From Cryptomeria japonica (Eukaryota; Streptophyta; Pinopsida; Cupressales; Cupressaceae): a DNA stretch of 64,000 nucleotides. A program made the position numbers and the translations under genes. Shown one piece after another: positions 12,640 through 22,439 of this stretch. Where the stretch lies: contig NC_081406.1 in NCBI RefSeq assembly GCF_030272615.1, positions 112,809,783-112,873,782 on the forward strand, given 5' to 3'. Below the pieces are notes generated by a model that saw only the letters and a program-made list of their open reading frames with translations, had not been told where the DNA came from and searched no databases. Position 1 is the first letter of the stretch, and the number at the start of each line of letters is the position of its first letter.

Positions 12640-13010
12640 TAATAATAGGGTTCAATTAGGATTGGAGTTGGTGTTCCTCATATTTAAAATGGGATTATAG
12701 GGTTAGCGCTTAATTAGTATTAAGGTTATGGTTAATATTATGATTAGAGTTAATGCCGCTAAGATGTAATTACATATTTTCTTGATGAGCAAAACCTTCA
12801 CATACCATAATTAAACTATAGTTATTAATGTTTTATTTACAAAATATTTTATAATTATACATTTAAGACAACACAATTGTAGAAAGATAAATAATATAAA
12901 TTAACTTAAATTAAAAAGTATATTAATTACAATTAACAAATTACTAGTTCAACTACAAATTAACAAGGCAAGTACTCACCACTATGTGGCACTTGTTATT
13001 AGTACTTGTC
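12640..13010. repeat. AT-rich interspersed repeat, copy A, with terminal palindrome
   Basis: The block around 12770-12920 (ATTACATATTTTCTTGA, then TATAGTTATTAAT, ATTTTATAATTATA and AGATAAATAATATAAA) recurs at 18205-18437. The end (about 12966-13005) carries CAAGTACTCACCAC, TAT, GTGGCACTTG, an imperfect palindrome also found at 21345 and 30055. It is probably a non-coding transposon family. The class is not determined. Confidence 0.65.
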
Positions 13011-13220
13011 GTTAGGCAATACTCTTGTAATGAAAATTCATTTTGAGTGCTTAAATGGTTATTAAAAGAAACTATTTAGACCAATCATAAACAAATATTT
13101 TTCTTTTTTTAATTTTTTTTTAACTTATGTTAAAGTATACATGCATATTTGTTAACTTTATAATTTTAAAAAAATATTTATCTTCTAAATGATTGGCTAA
13201 TATTTTTTTCCCTGTTATAC

Positions 13221-13370
13221 ATGGGTTTCTCGGAAGCTTGCTGGGTAGTTCCATTTTTCTTGATGCCACTCCTCCTCGCCAGGGTTTGTTGTCTTGCATG
13301 CAAAAAATTTTCCCCTCACAATCGGAATTTTATTTACCTATTTAAACTGCTTATTGGCATGGTATTTTAG
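13221..13370 (+). CDS. Small ORF with signal-peptide-like N-terminus, unidentified
   Basis: An ATG at 13221 opens a 49-codon frame starting MGFSEACWVVPFFLMPLLLA, which has the hydrophobic core of a secretory signal. The frame ends at TAG 13368-13370. It could be the first exon of a secreted or membrane protein, since a possible donor GTTTGT lies at about 13282. No downstream exon was recognised, so chance is a serious alternative. Confidence 0.18.
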   Translation: MGFSEACWVVPFFLMPLLLARVCCLACKKFSPHNRNFIYLFKLLIGMVF

Positions 13371-14529
13371 AAAGCTTCATACATGGCATACATCGACCTC
13401 TTCAAGGAGTAGAGAATGTAAGCATTACAATTGGATTTTCAATTTGTTTAACTTTCTCGTAATACTTTGTTTTGATGTGAGCAGAAATTGTCAAATTTAT
13501 TTATGGAAATGGGCATAATGTTTGTTCTGGTGTTATGTGGACATTGTTTATGGTTTCTCTATTCTTAGCGATAGTTTTTATTGCATAGTTGTTTAGGGTT
13601 TCTCCAAACCAAATGAAGGAGCCATTTTTTCAAGGGCCACTCAGTTAAGACAAGCGCATAAATTTTCACTTTCTAACTTTCATGGCACAATATTTCTAAA
13701 GTTAATATCTTCTATCTGGAACTACCCCGTTGCCCTCATTCAGTAAGCCGATTTCTCCAACTTTGTATATTTTTCCTTTAAGATTTTCTCAAAAGTTTTG
13801 AAGGTATCTAAAAGCCTCTCATTCTTATTTGCAGGAGGGTGTCCACCATCATTCTATTTTCAACTACTCCATTGGATTCTAAAGGCTCTGCATGAGCACT
13901 TTCTGAAGACAAGCATTTGCTCTTATTGAAGCTTATCTTTCTACCCTTTCTAGAGATGCCCATAATATGTGTTGCTCAAACAATGAACCCTAGCATTCAA
14001 ATTAGTTTCTACAAAGCAATGATGTGCATTGCAAGGAAAAAGACTATAGTTCCTTCCATGTGACCATACATTGAAGGGATGTCCAATTCAGCGCAAAGCC
14101 ATCGTATTTAATAATGCTAATAAACAATCCCTGCATATGGATAAAAGAGATGATAGCGTAGACCTGGTGCCATGCTTAATAATAGATTCAACATTGAGAA
14201 CACTTGGTATTCTTCCTGAAAAACTTTCGTACTAAAAAATGCAATTATCTCAAAGAATTAAAAAAAACAAAAATCAATCGAGGATAGAACCCACCTGTAT
14301 TGTTGTTTTCTCAGGCCACCATTTAATGCGTTGGTGATGTCTATATTGGTGGCCCTCCTAATCAGACTTTTGGGCAACGAATGTTGTACTACGCAAGATA
14401 CTTTGCCCTCTTTTAACTAAATCAAGTGAAACGCTTCACATAATTTGGCATCAAGTTGTTTGGGAGGATACAAAATTTATGCTCTCGTAGATTTCCATAC
14501 GCTATCCTAGAGCTTGTGCTTTGTGTGTG
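13371..14529. other. Intergenic DNA, no gene recognised
   Basis: No motif-level similarity detected. Some minus-strand sequence may belong to the degraded PPR gene whose recognisable part lies at 14530-14690, but nothing here can be aligned by eye. Confidence 0.4.
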
Positions 14530-14690
14530 AAGGATTGAGAATGGTTTCATTCCATCTGATGACATCTCTTTGAGGCATTCTGTCAAACAATTCGCGTGCC
14601 TTCTACCCTTCCACATTCTGCATACATATCTATGCGAGCAATAGTCATAACTACAGTTGGTCGAAACGCTTTAGGAAACCACTTATCGAT
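14530..14690 (-). pseudogene. Pentatricopeptide-repeat (PPR) gene relic
   Basis: The minus strand reads VVMTIARIDMYAECGRVE, then, after a two-base deletion, ARELFDRMPQRDVIRWNETI. The IDMYAxCGxVExAxxLFDxMPxRDVxxWN succession is the hallmark of plant PLS-class PPR proteins, which are organellar RNA-binding editing and processing factors. Only about 1.5 repeats survive. The frame is shifted between VE and AREL, and stops follow at lower coordinates. It is a decayed copy or a small retained piece of one. Confidence 0.6.
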
Positions 14691-15561
14691 TGCACATAAC
14701 AAAACTAAAAATTATGAATTCTTAGTCTGCAGTTGAAGGGGAAATAAGGGCAACCTAGTCATTAGCTCTTCGATGTATCACACGCTTCATAGTCCGTGTA
14801 ACATTTTGGTCATTTGCAAGAGGTTGTTCAGTAGTCAAATTAATGTTCACATAAAGACTTTGATTGATATAGTTTCTCAAAGACCTCTTGTTAATACATC
14901 TGAATTCCTTTGCTTTTCCTGCAAGTTCTTAACACATATCATGTGCTAATGTTCTGTTTACTCCAATATACCCCAAAATTGTTTGCTGAAGAGCAAAATA
15001 GAAATCTCAACAAGGAATTCTCTACATCTGAAATATAAAGAAGAAACATAAAACAATTTACAGCCATATTTATACAATGTTAGAATTAAGTAGGTACTCA
15101 TTATGTGGAGAATTTCATTTTAAATTGGTCATTTGAATGTATGTGGCTTTCAAATATATTTTTGTAGCTGCAGGGCATTCATTTCTGCACACGGTCTATT
15201 AAGAAATCACACCCTAAACAAATGTGCAGACCTGCATCTCTTAGAAAATCAACACTAATCTAGATCACCATTTCTTGGAAATCGAACCGGTGTTCCTGTC
15301 TAATTTGCCTCCAAGACAATTTAGCTTTATTTATTTTCATTTTTTAGTAATCGATTGCTATGCTATAGCTATCGAAAAGTATATGATCAAACTAGTAACT
15401 AATTACATCAACATTTTATAAATTTAATTTTCAACATCTATGGTTCAACAAAGCATGTGCAAAAAGTTGCTTTGCATATTAAAGGTAGAATGCACTGCAC
15501 CCTATTTCATTGCTACTGCCTATGTTAAGACTAAATTTCAATTTTAGTTTTTATTGTAGAA

Positions 15562-16061
15562 CAATTGCTCATGCACATTAATAACATGCGCTTATGTGCG
15601 GGAAATGGCATATATGAGCCTTTAATATCGGTCTCCTTTAGCCCACCAGATAGAAACTGCATATTATTTTCTACTAAATGCAATACTACCAGTCTACAAA
15701 TAAGTATGTTACAAAATAATTCATAATTGCGTACATTCAAAATTTTGAAACATTGGTTCATGTCCTTCGCTAATATGGGTTATAGTCATGAAGCACATTG
15801 CATTCAACCTGATTGCACATGTACATTAATAACATGCTCTTATGTGTAGGGAATGACATATATGAGCCTTTAATATCATTCTCCTTTAGCCCACTTGATA
15901 GAAAGTGCAGATTATTTTCTACTAAATGCAATACTACCAGTCTACAAGTAAGTTTTGTGTTACAAAATAATTCATAACTGTGTACATTCAAAATTCTGAA
16001 ACATTGCTTCATATCCTTCGCTAATATGGGCTATAGTCATGAATCACATTGCATTCAACCT
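15562..16061 (-). repeat. 250-bp tandem duplication with both units open on the minus strand
   Basis: Unit 1 (15562-15811) and unit 2 (15812-16061) each contain TATATGAGCCTTTAATATC, TTTCTACTAAATGCAATACT and a CATTGCATTCAACCTG end. On the minus strand both units are open in the same frame and encode similar peptides containing LVVLHLVENN and IKGSYM. No known domain is recognised. Confidence 0.85.
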
Positions 16062-18204
16062 GATTGCACGACAAATCCATCCTCAATAAGTTCAGATCTT
16101 CTCTTACCCTCCCATCTCCGTATGTGTTTATGAGAAAATTTCTTAAAGTAGCTCCATTAGATTAAAATGTAGTCTCTTCAAGCCAATTGATAAACAAACA
16201 TTAATTGATAAACTAAGATTCATATTTCATTGCTCCCTATCTTTGTATTCTAATACAGGTTTTCTTTGAATTTTTATTTGCAGATGCTAATCCTTCTTTC
16301 TCATGAAACAAATAGATGGGGAATTTGGTGCACTTCACATGACATTTTAATATGCCCAGTCCCAGTCCCAAATAACTTTAGCGATGCTTAAGTGAGATGG
16401 TGGCAGTCACATTTGGTACAAACCCCATGATCACATGACTAATTCTATCCATAGCCATAATCTCTCTGTGAACAAGCATGGCCTTTTTTATGGCACTAAG
16501 AAGACATGGATGTTTGTGCTTTTGTATTTTATAGTTAGTTTGTGATTTCAGAAGGCTCTTTCTTGGTTGTGTTGTTTGACAAATTTAATGAAATATTATG
16601 GATCTTCGAGCTCCATTCCTCATAAATAGAAGAGCAACCATGTAATTGCTTACATCACTGTAATTCAAATGCCTAGTTACCGAATCAGTTAACTCTTATC
16701 AAATACCATCTTGATATTGATGTGATTAAAACATAATTGAATACATTTGTTTGCTAATCCGAAGATAGTCATGCAAAGACAAGGTTTTTGTGGATGATAT
16801 TGTCAATGAAGTTTGCATTAATATCTATCACTGCTAATCAACAAAGCTATCAAACTTCCAGAAGACAGAAAATTGGGTTTTACCACTCAGCTAGCTGCCC
16901 ACAACTAATAAAAAAATATGGCTAATATTATAATGCATTTAGTAATTCAAACTGGCATAGACAACTGTAAGCATATTTTTATTTGGTATTTTAATTCTCC
17001 TTGGCCTCTCTGTGCAGTTAAGACATTGCTTTGTGCTTCATGTGGAAAATTTAATATTCATTTGTGTTATTTATAATTTGGGCTTACGTAATATGGGCAA
17101 AAGTGACACATCCAGCTAATCTGAACTCTATCTATAATGTAAGGCTTTTATGGTCCACCATAAATTATAAGAGGAGAGAATTTATTCATTCTTTATTTCT
17201 TCAAGTCCTATTTAAATTGAAATTATATATGTAATAGATTAAAATATTTTTACTTTTAAATTGTGTGGAATTTTTATATAAATACTTTACATTACATTTT
17301 GTATTTATTATTAAAATGAGATAGTAGCGACGAGGTTTCTAAAGTCTATGTAGTATATGTAAATGTAAGCATATGATCATATTCCTGGTTGCTAATGTTC
17401 TCTTTCTAAGCCGAGTCCGTGGAATATGGTAAATGTGCAACAGCTTGATTTCTTATTAGACTGGCATTTTTTTTCTTACGAAATTAAAAACAAAACTTGT
17501 ATTTGTATAACAGCTCAAAGGTAATGTTTTATGAGGCTATTTGTTGAGGCACTTTGGATAGAGACATGTCACTTGTACTTAGATTCTCAAGCATCCTTTC
17601 AGTTGGGACTCATGATTGCAGCATTGAATCTCCATGGGGCCATGCTGAATGTATGTGCAATTAGTATTCTCAATTATGTATTGTATGTATATATACCTCT
17701 TTTTCTTAATAGCAAGTCTCCTACATGATGATTAGTAGGAGATGGATGGACCACGTATCTTTCAGCCCACTAATTCTCAGAAATTGAGGACAAAACTGTA
17801 ACATATACTAGCTAAATCTGAATTTCACCCAAACTTATGAACCCAACAGATTTTAGCAAATTGAATGTAACTATACTTCAGAGACTTTTGTTATAGGTAC
17901 GTGACTATTGTTCACTTGTTAAGGTAAATATTTTGGTAAGTACTATGAGTGCCATTGTTGGATCTACCCAAAGTCAAATATTCCACGACCCTTCACAAAG
18001 TATTGAAATTGGGTAAATTACAACGTCCAACTTAACGAGGCACAAAGGGGAATTTATGGAACTGATTAGTGCCTCTTTGAAAATTTTGGTGCAATGACTT
18101 ATGGCACATGAATCACATAATACACTAATAAAAAACTAAAATAAAAAACTCAAAATAACATTTATCATATCAATAAAAATTAACACAAGGAAAACACAAG
18201 AGTG
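16062..18204. other. Intergenic DNA, nothing recognised
   Basis: AT-rich. A plus segment at 17522-17650 is open and ends at a GTATGTGC donor-like site, but the peptide is not recognised and no partner exon is seen. Confidence 0.45.
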
Positions 18205-18437
18205 GAAATTACATATTTTCTTGACCAGTAAAAACATTCACATATCATAACTAAAATATAGTTATTAATTTGTTATTCATGAAATATTTTATAATTATAG
18301 ATATTATTGTTTTAAAATCCTCCAAACTTTGCATGTACCATGACAAAGTTTATAATATACATAAAAAAAAATTCAGGTATTAATGCGATCACAAATTGTC
18401 AAGATAAATAATATAAAACAAAATAAATTAAATTAAA
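18205..18437. repeat. AT-rich interspersed repeat, copy B (left part)
   Basis: Aligns by eye with copy A at about 12770-12920. The match breaks at about 18437, where LINE sequence begins, and the family resumes at 21343 with ATTACTATGTGGCACTTGTT. The LINE therefore sits inside this repeat. Confidence 0.65.
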
Positions 18438-19676
18438 AACCAGGTTATCCACTTCACCCAACAAGGTACTGAAATTCTCAAGAGCTTCCTTTGTGATGTC
18501 ACAATCCTCTGTTAGGACGCCTTTATTGCAGGTTAGTTTGGATATTCTATTGGCTGCCTTGTGCTTAAGAGCGGTTAAGTGAAAGAAGTGGGTGTTTTTA
18601 TCTCCTTCCTTTAGGAACAAGGCTCTGGATCTTTGTCTCTAGAAAGTCTCTTCATTAGAAATGATGGAGTGGTATTTAGATAAAAGATCATTTTCAGCCA
18701 TCCTAAGATCTTTGATCAACCCCACCTCTTGGATTCTATCCTATATATACTTTAATTCAGCTTTGACTTGAGTTTTGTTCTTGAATATGTCCCCAAAAAT
18801 CTCTTTGTTCCAGGTTTTAATTTTGGCTTTTATGATGTTGAGCTTTTTAGCAATTCTAAAAAGAACCTTGCCCTCCACTTTAGAGTTCCACCATTCAGCA
18901 ATGCAAGCTTCCAGAGAAGGATGGGAGAGCCAAGCTTTTTCAAATCTGAAAGGGAAGTTTCTCTTTGCCAAAAAAGAGTTGGCAGAAAAGGAGATGGGGA
19001 AATAGTCTGAACCAATTTTGATAACAGAAGCAAGGGAGCAGCTATACTTAGAAAGCTAGTCAGGAGAAATTAAAGATCTATCAAGCCTAACTTGAATCAG
19101 ATCAGCTCTAGTTCTTCTATTGGTCCAGGTGTAATTGATGCCCTGGAGATCTACATCAATGAGAGCTTGGTCATTAATGAAATCCATAAGGTCTTGTTTT
19201 CCATCAAGATGTAAAGGGATACCTCCCATCTTTTCTTCATCTTTGAGCGGGGTATTGAAGTCTCCCATAATAATCCAGCTTTGATTAGCAAACTGGAGTC
19301 TGTCAGCGGCAAGGCTTTTCTAATATTTAGCTCTCCTGGATTTAGTATTAGGAGCGTAGACATTAGATAACACCCAAACAAAGTTTTCCTTAATATGCTC
19401 AAGCAAAATTGAGTTTCTATTAAAAGTGGAGATGATTTCCTTTCCTATTATGGTTTTTTTGTTCCAAAAAATCGCAGTTCCTCCAGATGTACCCTCCGAG
19501 TTAGATCCTATGACTCCGTTTTCCTTGAAAATTCTGATCCTTTCAACTTTTTCTTTAGACATCTTGGTTTCCTAAACAAGAACCGCATCCGATTTATGAT
19601 CTCTGATGATGTTTCGTAACACATCCTGCTTATGGGGGGCATTTAGCCCTCTGATATTCCAGGATATAATCTTCAT
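18438..19676 (-). pseudogene. LINE ORF2: endonuclease domain, RT truncated
   Basis: The start ATG is at 19676-19674 (MKIISWNIRGLN, the usual plant LINE ORF2 opening). Endonuclease motifs follow: ETK, NVYAPNT, MGDFNTPL, INYTWTNRR, and GSDYFPI, where the family has SDHxPI, so the catalytic His is replaced. The domain then runs into FRFEKAWLSHP and FLKEGDKNTHFFH, the stretch just before RT, and stops at the element boundary. In-frame stops include TAG in place of CAG at 19574-19572 (VLV-stop-ETK). It cannot encode a working protein. Confidence 0.8.
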
Positions 19677-19984
19677 GCTTTAACTGGGGATAGGGCTGAC
19701 TCAATGGAATACTATGTTCCATCAGCACGGTTCTTCCAGCTTTCCTATTCCCTTTGATGTTTTAGGGATGGCCTTCCCTGCTTTTTATTCTGACTTCGAA
19801 CATTTGCCTTTTTCTTAATCTTGCTTCTAGTTGAGATTCCTCCATCGAGTTCCTCCTTGTTTGATTTTCCTTCTCTTGACCCGGGTATTCGGAGAATCTC
19901 ATCCAACATATGCACGCTTTGGGAAGGGGTTTTATAGAGGAGAGGCTTTGGGCTTCCATTAGTTAAAAGTAGAAAGGGCTCAGT

Positions 19985-21330
19985 ATCAGAAGGGTCTTAG
20001 GCTTCATTAAAGTTTACCTTGGCCGATTCAGAGAGTGAAGAGGCTGGATAGGATTCTTCCTTCTCCTGGCTAGCTGATCCATCCTCCTGGTCCGGAATGG
20101 TTTCTTCCTTCTCCTGACTAACAGATTCATTCTCCTGAGCTTTTGGGTTTTTTTAATTGATCAACTCAGTTCTTGGCTCTGCTTCTTTAGAGCTCTCTAG
20201 TGGGTTGTTGGAGCAAACACAATCCTGTTTACCATTGCTGCTACTCCTAGTCCTCTTGACTTCATTCATAAGATCCGTTGCATCCTTTTTTTGGTTACAC
20301 TCGGATGTTGATGAATCTGCTTTTTTGTTTGTCATTTGCGAGATCTTTTTGTTCTTAGTGTTACTATTAGTCTTGAATTCATTGCCTTTCTTGAGCAGAC
20401 ATGATTTTGCCCAATGCCCCAATTTTTTGCAGTGGAAACAGGCAAACGGTAGAGATTCATATTCAATAGCTTGGGACCATTTTCCTAGTTTAGATATGAT
20501 ATCTATGGATTGAGGCATATCTGTCATTTGGTTAACATTTACGCAGATGCGAGCAAAGACTAACCTTGATTTAGCCGCTGTTATTGGGTCGATCAACAAG
20601 AGTTCTCCAAAGGATTTTGCAATGCCCTTGAAAACTTCCTCGTTCTAGTATTCTAGCGGGAGACCCGGGAGGTGTGTCCAGACTGGCGTAGGAATGAAGA
20701 AGGGTTCATCCAAGATGAGATTCAGGGCCCATTTCTGGAGAGCTAGGGAAGACTTGCCAAACATCCAGGGGCATTCGCAAAGAGCTTTGTTCATGTCTTC
20801 TTCAGAGTTGAAAGCAAAGGTAAAAAAACCCTCTAGGCAGCGCTGCCACTTCCATTTGTCCTTTTACAATCCATTTTCTCCTTATGAAATTCCTAACATC
20901 ATCAATGTTAGGCCTAAAGCCAGAGAATCGTCCCACTAATGTCATAGATAGGCTAGCTACAGTCATATCGACCACTTTATCCGGAATGGAAATAGCGACC
21001 AGACCAGAGGCGGGGTCTGAAATTTTTGTTACTTATGGAAGCCCAGATTTAACCAGCGGCTTCACTCCAAAGAGCGAAGACCATTTTTTCCCTTTACCTC
21101 TATCGTATGCGTCCCCAGGGTTCGAATCTTTTTCTTCTCCCGGTTTTGCTTTTTCCTTGTCCTCTTTTGACCCTTGAGATGTCTGACCTCCTGCCTGCTT
21201 GCCAGATCTGATCCCAGAGGAATAGTAGTTTCCAGGAAATCCACCTTCCGCAGGAATTCCGCCATTTCCCAATTTGAAATTTGGGATTCCCGCTCCTTTT
21301 GCTCCACTCCCATCGCTCCCATCAGTCCCA
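19985..21330 (-). pseudogene. LINE ORF1: DUF4283-like domain and CCHC zinc knuckle
   Basis: The beginning near 21330 reads MGAMGVEQKERESQ. After a frame change comes a DUF4283-type core (VGRFSGFRPNIDDVRNFI, AALPRGFFTFAF) and then the zinc knuckle CFHCKKLGHWAKSC near 20410. A serine/glutamate-rich tail with the repeated SQEKEE motif crosses a stop at 20155-20153. LINE ORF1 proteins bind the element RNA. Several frame breaks make it non-functional. Confidence 0.7.
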
Positions 21331-21342
21331 CAGATCTGTCTC

Positions 21343-21754
21343 TATTTATTACTATGTGGCACTTGTTATTATAGTGACATATATTATATTTGTGAGTTGC
21401 TTGACCTTTCATTCTATGGAGGATTTTATTTCTTAGGTTGTAAAATTTTTATTATTTTTTAATTATTATAAAATAATTAATTATTATAATATAATTTTAT
21501 TATTATTTTGGAATTCATTATTACTGCACTAAGTTATGTTATATTCTTGAGTTGTTTATTTTCTAATTTTTAAATAGTTAGATGCATGAGTTTTAAGTTT
21601 TCAAATTACAGAAATAGGTAAGTTGAATCTTATTATCCACAAATTTTTAGGTCATTAAAATAATATAGTATGTTTTAGTTTTTTTTTCAAATTATTTTGA
21701 AGTTGTATGTAAATATTTAAATCTTTTAAAGCTTTATTTTAGTTATCCTCATGC
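21343..21754. repeat. AT-rich interspersed repeat, copy B (right part) and AT-rich flank
   Basis: Begins with ATTACTATGTGGCACTTGTT, shared with copies A and C, followed by featureless AT-rich DNA up to the LTR element target site AATTT at 21755-21759. Confidence 0.5.
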
Positions 21755-21759
21755 AATTT
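21755..21759. repeat. Target site duplication AATTT (left)
   Basis: Identical to 26893-26897 on the other side of the element. Five bases is normal for LTR retrotransposons. Confidence 0.9.
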
Positions 21760-22239
21760 TGTTGGATTTTGCCAAGATCAAGAGGTCAATGAAATGTACA
21801 AGATAGAGACATAATATGGGACAAGAATAAACTGTATTCTCATCAATAGAAAATGATCAATAATTGTTACATACAATGTAGATGAGCCTGCTTATATAGG
21901 CAAGGCTAGGGATATGTATGAGCACACAAACATGACATGTGGCTCAATAAGAAACAAGGGTAGGTAGGAAATAGGTGTGGGTAGGTAGGAGAAATAATAT
22001 AATATTCCACATGAGGTGGATCACCCACCGAAGGTGGAATTATCACTCCACAATAAGTGGATATGATAGTGTAATAACAAGATCAACACCATAAGAGGTG
22101 GAATTTCTCCTACACACACTATCCCAATGTGACACAAACACCCAAGTGTCTCATATCCAAACTACTATGAAATGCATTATCCTAAGTAAACTTAAGTAAG
22201 TGTAATAATATCCATGATGAATAATTATTTACACCAACA
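21760..22239 (-). repeat. 3' LTR of the Gag-only element
   Basis: 480 bp, TG...CA ends. Contains a TATATAAG box on the minus strand near 21891-21900. Identical by eye to the other LTR except for an extra AAGT. Confidence 0.93.
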
Positions 22240-22250
22240 CCCCCCCTTAA
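22240..22250 (-). other. Polypurine tract
   Basis: The minus strand reads TTAAGGGGGGG immediately before the 3' LTR, the usual plus-strand primer for LTR retroelements. Confidence 0.85.
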
Positions 22251-22439
22251 GTGCAACTTAGGGGAATGCACTTAAGTCTACAATGCAACTAAGCAATGGA
22301 AGATGGGTCCCGGCTACGAGGCCATGTTAGGTACCCATGCACAAATGCAAATGCATGCAAACCAATGCAATGAAATCTCTCACAAAGTGGGGAAAGAGAG
22401 AAAAACCCAATGGGAAAAAACCCTCCCCCAAAAGAACTC

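Larger units (their letters stand above)
18438..21342 (-). mobile_element. LINE (non-LTR retrotransposon), 5' part retained, 3' part missing
   Basis: The minus strand carries ORF1 (DUF4283-like plus CCHC knuckle) followed by ORF2 with an AP-type endonuclease. The element ends in the region before the RT palm, so RT and RNase H are absent and no poly(A) tail is seen. It interrupts an AT-rich repeat. By comparison with copy A, about 65 bp of target is missing. Confidence 0.8.
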
